64,000 bases of DNA from Brevundimonas sp. M20 (GCF_006547065.1 NZ_CP041243.1:62001-126000), one strand, 5' to 3'; shown: positions 7,823 to 18,650, counted from the stretch's first letter. Made by a program: numbers and translations. The notes: a model not told the origin generated them from the sequence alone.

Positions 7823-8811
7823 TGGCGAGAGAGAGTGAATTTCTGGCTTTGGGCGATGAAGCCCTTCACGCGGTCATCGGTCCGAACAGCCGGCACATCG
7901 CCCTGATCGAGGACCGCTTCAAGGTGCTGGTCGAAACGCCCGGCGGCGGGGTCTCCATCAACGGCTCGGCGCGGGACCGCGCCCAGGCCAAGCGGGTCAT
8001 CGAGGTCCTGGCCGACCGCGCCGATCAGGGTGTGGAGATCACCGAGGCCGACGTCCGGACCGCGCTGGGCGCCGCCGTGGCCCAGCCGCGCGCCGGTCAG
8101 GGCTCGGTCGCGCCCGACGCCGTGGCCCTGCCGGTTGGTCGGCGTGGCGCCATCGCGCCCAAGACGGCGGCCCAGGCCCGCTATCTGGAGCTTCTGTCCC
8201 GCTGCGAGCTGACCTTCGGGGTCGGTCCGGCGGGGACGGGCAAGACCTTCCTCGCGGCCGCCTACGGCGCCTCCCTGCTGCGGCGCGGACAGGTGGACCG
8301 GCTGGTCATCACCCGCCCGGCGGTGGAGGCAGGGGAGAAGCTTGGCTTCCTGCCCGGCGATCTGAACGAGAAGGTCGATCCCTATCTGGCCCCCATCTGG
8401 GAAGCGCTGAACGACATCCTCGGTCCCGACGACGTCCGTCGCCGTCGCGACAAGGGCGAGATCGAGGCCGCGCCGATCGCCTTCATGCGGGGCCGCACGC
8501 TCAGTCACGCCTTCATCATCGTCGACGAGGCGCAGAACCTGACCCGCCTTCAGATGAAGATGGTCCTCACCCGTCTGGGCGAGGGCGCGCGGATGGTCGT
8601 CACCGGCGACCCCTCGCAGATCGATCTGGTGAACCGCCGGGATTCCGGCCTGCCCCATGCCCTGCGAATTCTGGACGCGGTGCAGGGGGTCGGCGTTCTG
8701 AAGTTCGAGGCGCAGGACGTGGTCCGGCATGCGATGGTCGAGCGCATCGTGCGGGCCTATGACGCCGATGCGGCGGCCCCGTCGCCCGATCTGGAAGAGC
8801 CGCGCCGGTGA
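7822..8811 (+). CDS. phoH: PhoH-like ATPase (YbeZ)
   Basis: 329 residues. An N-terminal KH-like region (about 20-65, VLVETPGGGVSINGS) precedes the PhoH P-loop domain with Walker A GPAGTGKT (135-142) and Walker B FIIVDEAQN (about 232-240), then TGDPSQID. PhoH/YbeZ works with the RNase YbeY in RNA handling and ribosome quality control. It starts with GTG overlapping the miaB stop by one base and its own stop overlaps the ybeY start, so stoichiometric translation is likely. Cytosolic. Confidence 0.92.
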   Translation: MARESEFLALGDEALHAVIGPNSRHIALIEDRFKVLVETPGGGVSINGSARDRAQAKRVIEVLADRADQGVEITEADVRTALGAAVAQPRAGQGSVAPDAVALPVGRRGAIAPKTAAQARYLELLSRCELTFGVGPAGTGKTFLAAAYGASLLRRGQVDRLVITRPAVEAGEKLGFLPGDLNEKVDPYLAPIWEALNDILGPDDVRRRRDKGEIEAAPIAFMRGRTLSHAFIIVDEAQNLTRLQMKMVLTRLGEGARMVVTGDPSQIDLVNRRDSGLPHALRILDAVQGVGVLKFEAQDVVRHAMVERIVRAYDADAAAPSPDLEEPRR

Positions 8812-9269
8812 TCGAGATCGAGGTCGAGGACGAGGCCTGGTCCGCCGCCCTGCCGCAGGTCGAGGCGGTGGTGAACCGTGCGGCTTCGGCGGCGCTGGGA
8901 ACGATCAAGGGCGACATCGTCGTTCTGCTGACCGACGATGAGAGCGTGCGCGAAATCAACGCCCGTTTCCGCGACCGCGACCGGCCGACCAATGTCCTGT
9001 CCTTTCCTGCGGCCGGGAGCGCCTTTCCGCATCTGGGCGATCTGACCCTGGCCTACGGCGTCTGTGCGCGGGAGGCGGTCGAACAGGGCAAGACCCTGTC
9101 GGATCACCTGTCGCATCTGACCGTCCACGGCGTCCTGCACCTGCTGGGCCGCGACCACGAGGACGACGCCGAGGCGGAGGAGATGGAGGCCGAGGAGCGA
9201 TCCATCCTTGCCAGTCTGGGCGTCGCCGACCCATACACGGTGGATGAGCATTCTCCCGACGACGCCTGA
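8808..9269 (+). CDS. ybeY: Endoribonuclease YbeY
   Basis: 153 residues. The zinc motif HGVLHLLGRDH supplies His107, His111 and His117, exactly the family pattern. YbeY is needed for 16S rRNA 3'-end maturation and late 70S quality control. A GTG start overlaps the phoH stop (GTGA). The lnt gene begins 26 bases before the ybeY stop in another frame, so the corC/hlyC gene that usually sits between ybeY and lnt is missing here. Confidence 0.94.
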   Translation: MIEIEVEDEAWSAALPQVEAVVNRAASAALGTIKGDIVVLLTDDESVREINARFRDRDRPTNVLSFPAAGSAFPHLGDLTLAYGVCAREAVEQGKTLSDHLSHLTVHGVLHLLGRDHEDDAEAEEMEAEERSILASLGVADPYTVDEHSPDDA

Positions 9270-10857
9270 TGCCGACAGCCCCCGCGCGCGGTTGATCCTG
9301 CGTTTCGGCCGCATCGGTCTGGCGTTGGCCGCCGGCGCGGCGGCGGCGCTGGCCCATCCGCCGTTCGGCATCCTGCCCGGCCTTCTGGGTTACGCCCTGC
9401 TGATGTTCCTGTCGGAGCGCTCCACAACGGTGCGCGGCGCCTTCTGGATGGGCTGGCTGGCCGGGTTCGCCTACTTCTTCATCAGCTGCTGGTGGGTGGC
9501 CGAGGCGTTTCTGGTCAACCCGGCGCAGGCGTGGATGGCGCCCTTCGCCGCCTCCGCCCTGCCGATCGGTCTGGCCCTGTTCTGGGGAACGGCGACGGCC
9601 CTGTATCGCCGCTTCCTGCCGTCCGGCATGACCCGGGTTCTGCTGTTCGCCGCCCTGTTCTGCCTTCTGGAATGGCTGCGGGGGCATGTGCTGACCGGTT
9701 TCCCCTGGAACCCGGCCGGGGCCAGCTGGAAGGCGGGATCAGCGGCGTCGCAGTTCGCCGCCCTGGCGGGGATCTATGGCCTCAGCTTCGTCACCGTGGC
9801 GGCCGCCGCCGCCTTCGGCCCGCTGCTGAACGCCGGGTCGCGGAAGGCCCGGATCGTCACGGCGGTTCTCGGCGCCCTGACCTTCGCGGTGCTGATGATC
9901 GGCGGCGCGGCGCGCCTCTCGTCGGCCCGGCTGGAGTTGACCCCGACGGTGGTGCGCATCGTTCAGGCCGACGTGCCCCAGGCGACCAAATGGACGCCCG
10001 AGGCCTATCAGGGGATTGTCGACCGCTATGTGAACCTGACGGCCCGTCCCGGCGCGGTGACCCCCGATCTGATCATCTGGCCGGAAGGGGCCCTGCCGGC
10101 CTCGGCCAACGATGTCTTCGCGCCGGGCGCGCCCGAGGCCCTGGCCATCGCCCGGGCGGTCCAGCCGGGCCAGAGCCTGATCCTGGGTCTCGGGCGAGGC
10201 GAGGCCGATCCCTCGGCGCGGGAAGGGGCGCGCTATTTCAACAGCCTGTTCGCCCTGACGGATCAGGGCGGCGAGGGGCTGCGGGTGTCCGCTGTCTATG
10301 ACAAATACCGGCTGGTTCCGTTCGGCGAGTACCTGCCCGCAGGCGGGGTGATGAGCGCCCTGGGTGTTCGCGCCCTGACCCATATGCCGCTGGACTTCAG
10401 CCATGGACCGAAGCCTGCGCCCATCAACATTCCCGGCGTCCCGCGGGCCCAGCCGCTGATCTGCTACGAAAGCCTTTACCCGGGCTTCACGCCCGGCGCG
10501 GCGGGGCGGCCCGGCTGGATCGTCAACATCTCGAATGACGCCTGGTTCGGGCGGACGTCAGGACCGGTCCAGCACCTGAATCTGGCCAGCTATCGCGCCA
10601 TCGAGACCGGCTTGCCGGTGGTCCGCTCGACCCCGACCGGCGTGTCGGCGATGATCGACCCTTGGGGTCGTGTGATTGACGGCCAGAGACTGGACCCGGG
10701 CGAGAGCGGCGTCATTGACGCCCGCCTTCCGGCGCCGACCGGTGTGACCCTGTACGGCCGTGTCGGGGACCTGTTGTTCTGGCTGGCCGTTCTCGGCGGA
10801 TTGCTTGTCACGGCTCCGTGGCGTCGGCTGATTCGTTCCAAGACCGTTGTTCCTTAA
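9244..10857 (+). CDS. lnt: Apolipoprotein N-acyltransferase Lnt
   Basis: 537 residues with about six or seven N-terminal membrane segments and a periplasmic nitrilase-type domain. The catalytic triad can be assigned as Glu281 (WPEGALP), Lys354 (YDKYRLVPFGEY) and Cys407 (ICYES). It transfers the third acyl chain to the N-terminal cysteine of mature lipoproteins in the inner membrane; several lipoproteins are encoded in this window. The start MSILPTTPDADS lies inside the ybeY 3' end; a longer frame would begin deeper within ybeY and is less likely. A C-terminal membrane segment precedes the stop. Confidence 0.95.
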   Translation: MSILPTTPDADSPRARLILRFGRIGLALAAGAAAALAHPPFGILPGLLGYALLMFLSERSTTVRGAFWMGWLAGFAYFFISCWWVAEAFLVNPAQAWMAPFAASALPIGLALFWGTATALYRRFLPSGMTRVLLFAALFCLLEWLRGHVLTGFPWNPAGASWKAGSAASQFAALAGIYGLSFVTVAAAAAFGPLLNAGSRKARIVTAVLGALTFAVLMIGGAARLSSARLELTPTVVRIVQADVPQATKWTPEAYQGIVDRYVNLTARPGAVTPDLIIWPEGALPASANDVFAPGAPEALAIARAVQPGQSLILGLGRGEADPSAREGARYFNSLFALTDQGGEGLRVSAVYDKYRLVPFGEYLPAGGVMSALGVRALTHMPLDFSHGPKPAPINIPGVPRAQPLICYESLYPGFTPGAAGRPGWIVNISNDAWFGRTSGPVQHLNLASYRAIETGLPVVRSTPTGVSAMIDPWGRVIDGQRLDPGESGVIDARLPAPTGVTLYGRVGDLLFWLAVLGGLLVTAPWRRLIRSKTVVP

Positions 10858-11031
10858 GAGCGATTCCCCTATCGGTCACTGCGCTTGCGAAAGGATTCCC
10901 GCCCAGCGGGAAAGACGGCGCCTTAAGGGCAACTAACCGTCTGTGGCCGCCCTGATTTCTGCGTTTTTTGGTGACACAGCCCCGCTGGCGGCGCATTCAG
11001 GCTTGGCCGATTATCGACTTCCAAAAGGCAT

Positions 11032-11454
11032 ATGACTATGGCGAGAGGCAAGGGCGAGGATGGTCCTCATCCCGTGGACCGGCATGTTGGCCGGCGTGTC
11101 TGCGAGAAGAGGCTGGCCCTCGGCTATAACCAGAGCGATCTCGGTCGCGCCCTGGGGCTGACTTTCCAGCAGATTCAAAAGTACGAGAAGGGCGCTAACC
11201 GCATCTCGGCTTCGAAGCTCTGGGACATCGCGCGGTTCTTCAAGGTGGACATCGGCTACTTCTTCGAAGGTCTGACCGGCGCCCAGCTGGCCGGTATGGC
11301 CGAAGGCGAAACCGCATTCGAGCACGACTTCCCGGCGACCCGCTATACGATCGAGATCGGCCGTCTGGCGCCGCAGCTGTCGACCCGGCAGCAAAAGCTG
11401 GCGCTTGAGCTGATCCGTGATATGGCCGACCGCAAGGAGACCGACGAGGACTGA
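11032..11454 (+). CDS. SinR-like XRE transcriptional regulator
   Basis: 140 residues. The HTH (about 22-75) contains LGYNQSDLGRALGLTFQQIQKYEKGANRISAS and is paralogous to the protein at 4365. The tail (about 85-140) is helical, ending in an acidic stretch. In many alphaproteobacteria an XRE gene sits between lnt and metK; here the expected metK-trmB does not follow and the next gene is on the other strand. The start is ATGACTATGGCG; the second ATG six bases later is also possible. The 174-bp gap before it contains no other gene and is its probable promoter region. Confidence 0.85.
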   Translation: MTMARGKGEDGPHPVDRHVGRRVCEKRLALGYNQSDLGRALGLTFQQIQKYEKGANRISASKLWDIARFFKVDIGYFFEGLTGAQLAGMAEGETAFEHDFPATRYTIEIGRLAPQLSTRQQKLALELIRDMADRKETDED

Positions 11455-11468
11455 GGTCCTCGTCGCCT

Positions 11469-11999
11469 TCAACCGCCGCCCTCGTTGCCCGTTGACCGCC
11501 GCCGACCAAAGTCGGGGGCCGCAGCCTTCTGCTCAGCCCAGTAGGCGGCGCCGTCACGTGGCTTGAACATGGTCTTGGCCACGCCGTCGCGCGAGACGAC
11601 CGCGAAGGTGTTTGTCGAGGCCTGATACAGCAGCACATCGCCGTTGGGGCGCTCAGCCCGATCCACGTCCGCCGGCGGCCGGCTGGTGAAGGCCTTCACC
11701 CTGGTCAGATAGTCCTCGGCCGTGCGCGCGCCGAAATCCGCGCCGTTGCGTTCGAACAGTCGCGCCACCTTGGCGTCCACCGTCTCGCGTCGGTTGGCGG
11801 TCAAAACCGGGCGGGCCTTTTCGACCGGCGCTTCAACAGCCTCCATCGGGCCTTCGGCGGAGGTCAGCGTCGCCGCCGCGCCCTCCGCCGCCCGGTCCCG
11901 GGTCTCGACCGCCGAGCCCCCGTCCCCGCAACCGGCCAGTCCCGCCGATCCCACCACCAATGCGGCCCCCACGGCCACGATCATCGTCGTTCTGCGCAT
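11469..11999 (-). CDS. Lipoprotein with C-terminal domain resembling polymorphic-toxin nucleases
   Basis: 176 residues. The signal sequence ends in a lipobox LAGC (Cys24), so it should be a lipid-anchored envelope protein. After a low-complexity linker (25-70), residues about 77-157 follow a pattern I recognise from BECR-fold/CdiA-type tRNase toxin domains: FERNGADFGARTAEDYL, then RPNGDVLLY, NTFAVVSRDG and MFKPRDGAAYW. Toxin versions usually open with histidines (HxxKHG); here the positions read Leu81 and Asn85, so catalysis may be lost. GGAGGG precedes the ATG. No adjacent immunity gene is seen. The domain match is from memory and needs a profile search; the lipoprotein call is firm. Confidence 0.6.
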   Translation of the reverse strand: MRRTTMIVAVGAALVVGSAGLAGCGDGGSAVETRDRAAEGAAATLTSAEGPMEAVEAPVEKARPVLTANRRETVDAKVARLFERNGADFGARTAEDYLTRVKAFTSRPPADVDRAERPNGDVLLYQASTNTFAVVSRDGVAKTMFKPRDGAAYWAEQKAAAPDFGRRRSTGNEGGG

Positions 12000-12121
12000 C
12001 GCACCCTCCTACGTTGAAACCCACCGGAAACAAGCCTAACCACAGGTTAACAGTTCTTGCAATGTTCTCTTTCGCTGAAGCGTCACTCGACGGCGGTGGA
12101 CGGCGTCGCTAGATCAAGGGG

Positions 12122-13348
12122 ATGACCACGGCATCGCTGTCCGGACGCAAGGTCCTGCTCATCGTCGGCGGCGGCATCGCCGCCTACAAGGCGCTGGAGC
12201 TCGTGCGCCTTCTGAAGAAGTCGGGCGCCGAGGTGATGAGCCTGCTCACATCGGCGGGGGCCGAGTTCGTCACCCCCATGTCGCTGGCGGCCCTGACCGG
12301 CCATCCGGTGCGGCAGGCCCTGTTCATGCCCGAGGACGAGACGGCCATGGGCCATATCGAGCTGTCGCGCTGGGCCGATCTGGTGGTGGTGGCGCCGGCG
12401 ACGGCGGGGCTGATCGCCAAGGCGGCGAATGGCTTCGCCGACGATCTGGCGTCGACCACCCTGCTGGCCACCGACAAGAAGGTCCTGCTGGCCCCGGCGA
12501 TGAACGTCCGCATGTGGCTGCATCCGGCGGTGCAGGCCAATGTGGAGCGCCTGAAGGGCTTTGACGGCTTCCACGGTGTCGCCGTCGTCGGCCCGGATGA
12601 GGGCGAAATGGCGTGTGGCGAGTTCGGACCGGGCCGCATGGCCGAGCCCACCGCCATCCTGTCGGCCATTCAGGGTCTGCTGGCCGGTCCCGATGGGCGC
12701 CCTCTGGCGGGCCGTAGGGCCGTTGTGACCGCCGGTCCGACCTTCGAGCCCATCGACCCTGTTCGGGGCCTGACAAACCGCTCCAGCGGCAAGCAGGGCT
12801 ACGCCATCGCCACGGCTCTGGCCGAACTGGGCGCCGAGGTGACCCTCGTATCAGGCCCTGTCGCTATCGACGCCCCCGTCGGCGTTACGCGCATCTGGGT
12901 CGAGAGCGCGCGCGAGATGCAGGCCGAGGTCCAGAAGTATCTGCCCGCCGACATCGCGGTGATGAGCGCCGCCGTCGCCGACTGGCGCGTTGACGGCGTC
13001 GCGTCCGGCAAGATCAAGAAGGCTCCCGGCGGCCCGCCGTCGCTGGCCCTGATCGAGAACCCGGACATTCTGGCCGGCGTCTCCAAGCCCGGTAAGGCGC
13101 GTCCGAAGCTGGTCGTCGGCTTCGCCGCCGAGACCTCGGACCTTGAGGCCAACGCCCGCGCCAAACTGTCCCGCAAGGGCTGCGACTGGATCGTCGGCAA
13201 CGACGTGTCGGACGACGTCTTCGGCGCCGACGGCAATGCGGTCACCCTGTTCACGAAGGACGGCGGCGCCGACGTCTGGCCGCGCCAGTCCAAGACCGAG
13301 GTGGCCCGCAAGTTGGCGGCCAAGATTGCTGACCATTTCAAGGCCTGA
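12122..13348 (+). CDS. coaBC: Bifunctional phosphopantothenoylcysteine decarboxylase/phosphopantothenate-cysteine ligase
   Basis: 408 residues. The N-terminal CoaC flavoprotein half (about 1-185) shows [14 protein letters not shown], the [17 protein letters not shown] segment and the PAMNVRMW motif, with the catalytic Cys loop in [16 protein letters not shown]. The C-terminal CoaB half (about 195-408) shows [25 protein letters not shown] and the KKAPGG loop. It performs two successive steps of coenzyme A synthesis in the cytosol. dut follows 19 bases after the stop; the coaBC-dut pairing is common in alphaproteobacteria, but ubiB-ubiE, often adjacent, are here 23 kb away. Confidence 0.95.
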   Translation: MTTASLSGRKVLLIVGGGIAAYKALELVRLLKKSGAEVMSLLTSAGAEFVTPMSLAALTGHPVRQALFMPEDETAMGHIELSRWADLVVVAPATAGLIAKAANGFADDLASTTLLATDKKVLLAPAMNVRMWLHPAVQANVERLKGFDGFHGVAVVGPDEGEMACGEFGPGRMAEPTAILSAIQGLLAGPDGRPLAGRRAVVTAGPTFEPIDPVRGLTNRSSGKQGYAIATALAELGAEVTLVSGPVAIDAPVGVTRIWVESAREMQAEVQKYLPADIAVMSAAVADWRVDGVASGKIKKAPGGPPSLALIENPDILAGVSKPGKARPKLVVGFAAETSDLEANARAKLSRKGCDWIVGNDVSDDVFGADGNAVTLFTKDGGADVWPRQSKTEVARKLAAKIADHFKA

Positions 13349-13367
13349 GCCAGAAAGACCCGCGCCC

Positions 13368-13817
13368 ATGACGACCGTCCGCGTCGAACGCCTGCCGCAC
13401 GCCGAGGGCCTGCCGCTTCCGGCCTATGAGACCACCGGTTCGGCGGGGATGGATCTGCGCGCGGCCCTGCCGGAGGGGGAGCCCCTGACGCTCGCCCCGG
13501 GGGCTCGGGCGCTGGTTAAGACCGGCCTGAAGATCGCGCTGGAGCCGGGCTATGAGGCCCAGGTGCGGCCCCGTTCGGGCCTGGCGTTGAAGCACGGGAT
13601 CACCTGCCTGAACTCCCCCGGCACGGTCGACAGCGACTATCGCGGCGAGGTCGGGGTCATCCTGATCAACCACGGTCAGGAGCCCTTCGTGATCCAGCGC
13701 GGCGAGCGCATCGCCCAGATGGTCATCGCCCGCCACGAGCAGGCGACCATGATCGAGGTTGAGGCGCTGGACCAGACGATGCGCGGGGCGGGCGGTTTCG
13801 GCTCCACGGGGCGCTGA
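13368..13817 (+). CDS. dut: Deoxyuridine 5'-triphosphate nucleotidohydrolase
   Basis: 149 residues, normal trimeric dUTPase length. Motifs visible are [10 protein letters not shown] (I), [11 protein letters not shown] (II), [14 protein letters not shown] (III), RGERIAQM (IV) and the C-terminal arm [10 protein letters not shown] (V). It hydrolyses dUTP to dUMP and pyrophosphate, protecting DNA from uracil and feeding dTMP synthesis. The start [18 protein letters not shown] is taken because the longer open frame lies within coaBC. Confidence 0.95.
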   Translation: MTTVRVERLPHAEGLPLPAYETTGSAGMDLRAALPEGEPLTLAPGARALVKTGLKIALEPGYEAQVRPRSGLALKHGITCLNSPGTVDSDYRGEVGVILINHGQEPFVIQRGERIAQMVIARHEQATMIEVEALDQTMRGAGGFGSTGR

Positions 13818-13882
13818 TCCGGCCTTCGGGAGCGATTCCGCGAGACCGGCGTTAACCCTGCGAACGGGCCAGGCTTGGCCGT

Positions 13883-14269
13883 ATGCAGACGGAGACCTTC
13901 GGTATGGAGTCCCTCATCGATTCAATCACCGCCTTCCTGTCCGGTCTCTTCGGTCTGGCGCAGGGCGGGTTCGACGGCGTCAATCAGGTCATGGGCCTGC
14001 TGATCGCGGTGATCGCGGCTCTGGTCATGCCGGCGTGGAGCCGTCTGTGGGCGACCGCGCTGGGCGCGGCCTTCGTGCACATCCTGATCGGGGTGATTCG
14101 CCCGGTGCTGGACGGCGCCGCCCTGACCCTGCCGCCGCTGCTGACCCTGAGCTTCTGGATGACCGTGCTGGCCCTGTTCCTGGGCTATGCGATCGTCATC
14201 GCCGTCTTCTTCTTCATCAAGACGCTGTTCACCGGCGGCCGCCACCGCCACCGGGTGCACGTGCACTGA
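13883..14269 (+). CDS. Small inner-membrane protein of unknown function
   Basis: 128 residues with three hydrophobic segments (about 30-50, 52-72 and 85-112) and a short histidine-rich cytosolic tail (RHRHRVHVH). No enzyme motif is visible. A second possible start lies seven codons in (MESLIDSIT). It follows dut by 65 bases and faces dapB convergently, with a hairpin-rich region between. The His-rich end might bind metal; this is speculation. I do not recognise the family. Confidence 0.65.
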   Translation: MQTETFGMESLIDSITAFLSGLFGLAQGGFDGVNQVMGLLIAVIAALVMPAWSRLWATALGAAFVHILIGVIRPVLDGAALTLPPLLTLSFWMTVLALFLGYAIVIAVFFFIKTLFTGGRHRHRVHVH

Positions 14270-14308
14270 GCCCTGACGGGCTCAATGCATTCCTTTTGGG
14301 CCGCGGTC

Positions 14309-14325
14309 AGAAGGCTCAGCCTTCT
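14309..14325. terminator. Short hairpin between convergent genes
   Basis: AGAAGGC-TCA-GCCTTCT, a 7-bp stem with a 3-nt loop, lies 40 bases after the small membrane-protein gene. No T tract. It may end either convergent transcript. Confidence 0.35.
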
Positions 14326-14371
14326 CGACCCGACGCGGCCTGGCTAGCTGGCGGAAGAAGATGATCCTGAT

Positions 14372-14412
14372 GCGCTCAAGCAGCGAGGCTCCGCGAGCCG
14401 AGCGATAGCGCG
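14372..14412 (-). repeat. Dispersed 3'-end hairpin element, copy 3
   Basis: On the minus strand this reads GCGCTATCGCTC, stem GGCTC, loop GCG, stem GAGCC, then TCGCTGCTTGAGCGC. It lies 24 bases after the dapB stop in the dapB sense. The stem matches the copy at 22279. A separate perfect 8-bp hairpin (GACAAGCC-GTCA-GGCTTGTC, 14428-14447) overlaps the dapB stop itself. Confidence 0.75.
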
Positions 14413-14436
14413 CCGCGAAACGGTGCGGACAAGCCG

Positions 14437-15186
14437 TCAGGCTTGTCTGAAACCAAGAACGTCCTGCATGTCGTACAGCCCCGGCTTGCGGTTGCGGACC
14501 CAGGCGGCCGCCGCCACGGCGCCGCGCGCGAACAGCGAGCGGTCGATGGCCGAGTGGCTGAGGGTCAGCATCTCGTCGTCCGAAGCGAACAGGACGGTGT
14601 GCTCGCCGATGATCCCGCCCGCGCGCACGGACGAGAAGCCGATCTTGCCGCTCTCGCGCGGGCCGGTGATGCCGTCCCAGGGGGCGGCGCGGACGTCCTC
14701 GAGGTCCTCGTTGCGACCGCTGGCGGCGGCCTCGCCCAGCATCAGGGCGGTGCCCGAGGGCGCATCGACCTTGCGGCGGTGATGGGCCTCGGTGATCTCG
14801 ATATCCCAGTCGCGCGCGTCCAGACGCAGGGCGGCGTGCTCGACCAGACCGATCAGGATGTTGACGCCGAGCGAGAAGTTGCCGCTGCGCACGATGGCGA
14901 CCGTCTCGGCGGCCTTGAGGATTTCGGCATCCTGCTCCGGCGTGAGGCCGGTGGAGCCGATGACCAGCGCCGGGCCGCCGCGCGCCGCGCAGGTCTGCGC
15001 CAGTTCGACGGAGGCCTCGGGGGTCGAGAAGTCGATCACCACGTCGCACAGCGACAGGTCCGGGGTCTCGCCGCGATCAAAGCGGGCGGCGACGACGACG
15101 TCCTCACGGGCGTCCAGAACGGCCGAGACGGCCCGGCCCATACGGCCCCGCGCTCCGGAGATGCCGGCGTGGAAGATGGCGCTCAA
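14437..15186 (-). CDS. dapB: 4-hydroxy-tetrahydrodipicolinate reductase
   Basis: 249 residues. The N-terminal nucleotide fold has GISGARGRMGRAV, and the substrate site is EAHHRRKVDAPSGTA (about 147-161), with the catalytic His and Lys. It reduces the cyclic product of DapA with NAD(P)H on the route to diaminopimelate and lysine, hence peptidoglycan. It lies 30 bases downstream of dnaJ; dnaK-dnaJ-dapB in this order is familiar from Caulobacter relatives. The stop overlaps a hairpin and is followed by the dispersed element. Confidence 0.95.
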   Translation of the reverse strand: MSAIFHAGISGARGRMGRAVSAVLDAREDVVVAARFDRGETPDLSLCDVVIDFSTPEASVELAQTCAARGGPALVIGSTGLTPEQDAEILKAAETVAIVRSGNFSLGVNILIGLVEHAALRLDARDWDIEITEAHHRRKVDAPSGTALMLGEAAASGRNEDLEDVRAAPWDGITGPRESGKIGFSSVRAGGIIGEHTVLFASDDEMLTLSHSAIDRSLFARGAVAAAAWVRNRKPGLYDMQDVLGFRQA

Positions 15187-15216
15187 ATCAGTTCCCCCAA
15201 GGACGGAAATCCCACC

Positions 15217-16401
15217 CTATTGGGCCGTTTCCTTGCTGTCGCCAAGGATGTCGGCCCAGAACCGCTTGGCCTTGCCCGCGAAGGAGGAGTTCCGCGGCGT
15301 CTGGGTCTCGCCCAGTGAGGCGGCGAGCTCCTCCAGCAGTTCCTTCTGGCGCGCGGTCAGATCGGTCGGGGTCTCGACGAACAGCTCGACCACCAGATCG
15401 CCGCGCTGGCGGCCGTTCAGGTGGGGCATGCCCTTGCCCTTGATGCGGACGGTCTTGCCGGTTTGCGAGCCCGCCGGAACGTCCACCGCCGCGCGGCAGC
15501 GCCCGTCACACGCTTCGGACACCAGACAGGGGGCGTCGATCTCGCCGCCCAGGGCCGCGACGGTCATGGGAACCGGCACAGTGACCAGAAGGTCCAGATT
15601 GTCCCGTTCGAACAACTCGTGAGGGGTCACTGACAGGAAGACATAAAGGTCGCCGCGCGGCCCGCCGCGCTGACCGGCGTCGCCCTCGCCCGACAGACGG
15701 ATGCGCGAGCCGTCGTCCACGCCCGCGGGGACCTTCAGCTGGAGCTTGCGGTTTTTGCGGACCTGACCGTGGCCGTGGCACGTCCCGCAGGGCTCGGCGA
15801 TCATTTTGCCGTTGCCGCCGCAGCGGGGGCAGGTGCGCTCGACCTGGAAAAAGCCGTTGGCGGAGCGGACGCGCCCGGCGCCCTGACAGGTGGTGCAGGT
15901 GGTCGGCTGGGTGCCCGGCTTGGCGCCCGAGCCCTCGCAGGTGTCGCAGGTCGCGGTGGTGGGGACCGAAATCTCCACGTCGGCGCCCTTGTAGGCCTGC
16001 TCCAGCGTGATCTCGAGATCGTAGCGCAGGTCCGAGCCGCGACGCGGCCCGCCCTGTCGTCCGCCGCCCTGACGGCCGCCGAAGGCGTCTCCGAACGCGT
16101 CGCCGAAGACCTGGGAGAAGATGTCGTTGAGGTCGTGGAAGCCCTGGCCGCCGCCGGCGCCGAAGGGATTGCCGCCCGCGCCTCCGCCCGCGTGGCCAAA
16201 GCGGTCATAGTGGGCGCGCTTCTGATCGTCGCTGAGGACGCTGTAGGCCTCGGAGATCTCCTTGAAGATCGCCATGGACTCTTCCGAGCCGCCGTTGCGG
16301 TCCGGGTGATGCTGCATGGCCAGCTTGCGATAAGCCGACTTCAGCCCCGCCGCGTCGATGGTCCGCTCGACCCCCAGAATCTCGTAATAGTCCCGCGCCA
16401 T
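15217..16401 (-). CDS. dnaJ: Chaperone protein DnaJ
   Basis: 394 residues, a full type I J-protein. The J domain (1-70) has the HPD triad (HHPDRNGG); a Gly/Phe-rich linker follows (about 75-125). Four zinc-finger repeats are seen: [24 protein letters not shown] and CGTCHGHG, then the two client-binding beta domains. It delivers clients to DnaK and stimulates its ATPase. It is 172 bases downstream of dnaK, with a strong terminator in the gap, so dnaJ probably also has its own transcription. Confidence 0.97.
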   Translation of the reverse strand: MARDYYEILGVERTIDAAGLKSAYRKLAMQHHPDRNGGSEESMAIFKEISEAYSVLSDDQKRAHYDRFGHAGGGAGGNPFGAGGGQGFHDLNDIFSQVFGDAFGDAFGGRQGGGRQGGPRRGSDLRYDLEITLEQAYKGADVEISVPTTATCDTCEGSGAKPGTQPTTCTTCQGAGRVRSANGFFQVERTCPRCGGNGKMIAEPCGTCHGHGQVRKNRKLQLKVPAGVDDGSRIRLSGEGDAGQRGGPRGDLYVFLSVTPHELFERDNLDLLVTVPVPMTVAALGGEIDAPCLVSEACDGRCRAAVDVPAGSQTGKTVRIKGKGMPHLNGRQRGDLVVELFVETPTDLTARQKELLEELAASLGETQTPRNSSFAGKAKRFWADILGDSKETAQ

Positions 16402-16511
16402 CCGGCGATCGTCCTCTTACTCTGGCCCCGTCCGCACGCCTGTTCCCGGCGTTTGCGTCAAAGGGCTGACCGGGCTGACATGGGCGCCCGATCCTGTGAT
16501 GCAAGTTTCAT

Positions 16512-16547
16512 GAAAAGACCCCGCCCGTCGCAGGACAAGCGGGGTCT
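16512..16547 (-). terminator. Rho-independent terminator after dnaK
   Basis: Minus strand AGACCCCGC ... GCGGGGTCT, a 9-bp stem with a 14-nt loop, followed by TTTT, 26 bases past the dnaK stop. It should reduce readthrough into dnaJ. Confidence 0.8.
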
Positions 16548-16573
16548 GGTTCAGCTCACACGAAAGCCGTGGC

Positions 16574-18475
<1,902 letters not shown>

Positions 18476-18619
18476 ATTTTTAGTCTCTCACTCCATATCA
18501 GCGGGCGGTGCGGCGGCCTTTTAAAGCGAAGCGCCGCGCGTGACCGCCCCCGATTTCAGGGTCTGCGGGATTTTTGGAAAGCCCCACGTCTTGCGGGGTT
18601 TTCCGGGGATTGACGCCGA

Positions 18620-18650
18620 TATGGGAAACACCCCCCTGCCTGCAAGGGCT
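18620..18650 (-). promoter_or_regulatory. Heat-shock (sigma-32/RpoH-type) promoter of dnaK
   Basis: On the minus strand CCCTTGCA is followed, 17 bases after CTTG, by CCCATAT, close to the alphaproteobacterial RpoH pattern CTTG-N17-CYTAT. Transcription would start near 18613 and give a leader of about 135 bases before dnaK. It is the only such pair I noticed in the divergent 275-bp gap. Pattern-based. Confidence 0.55.
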
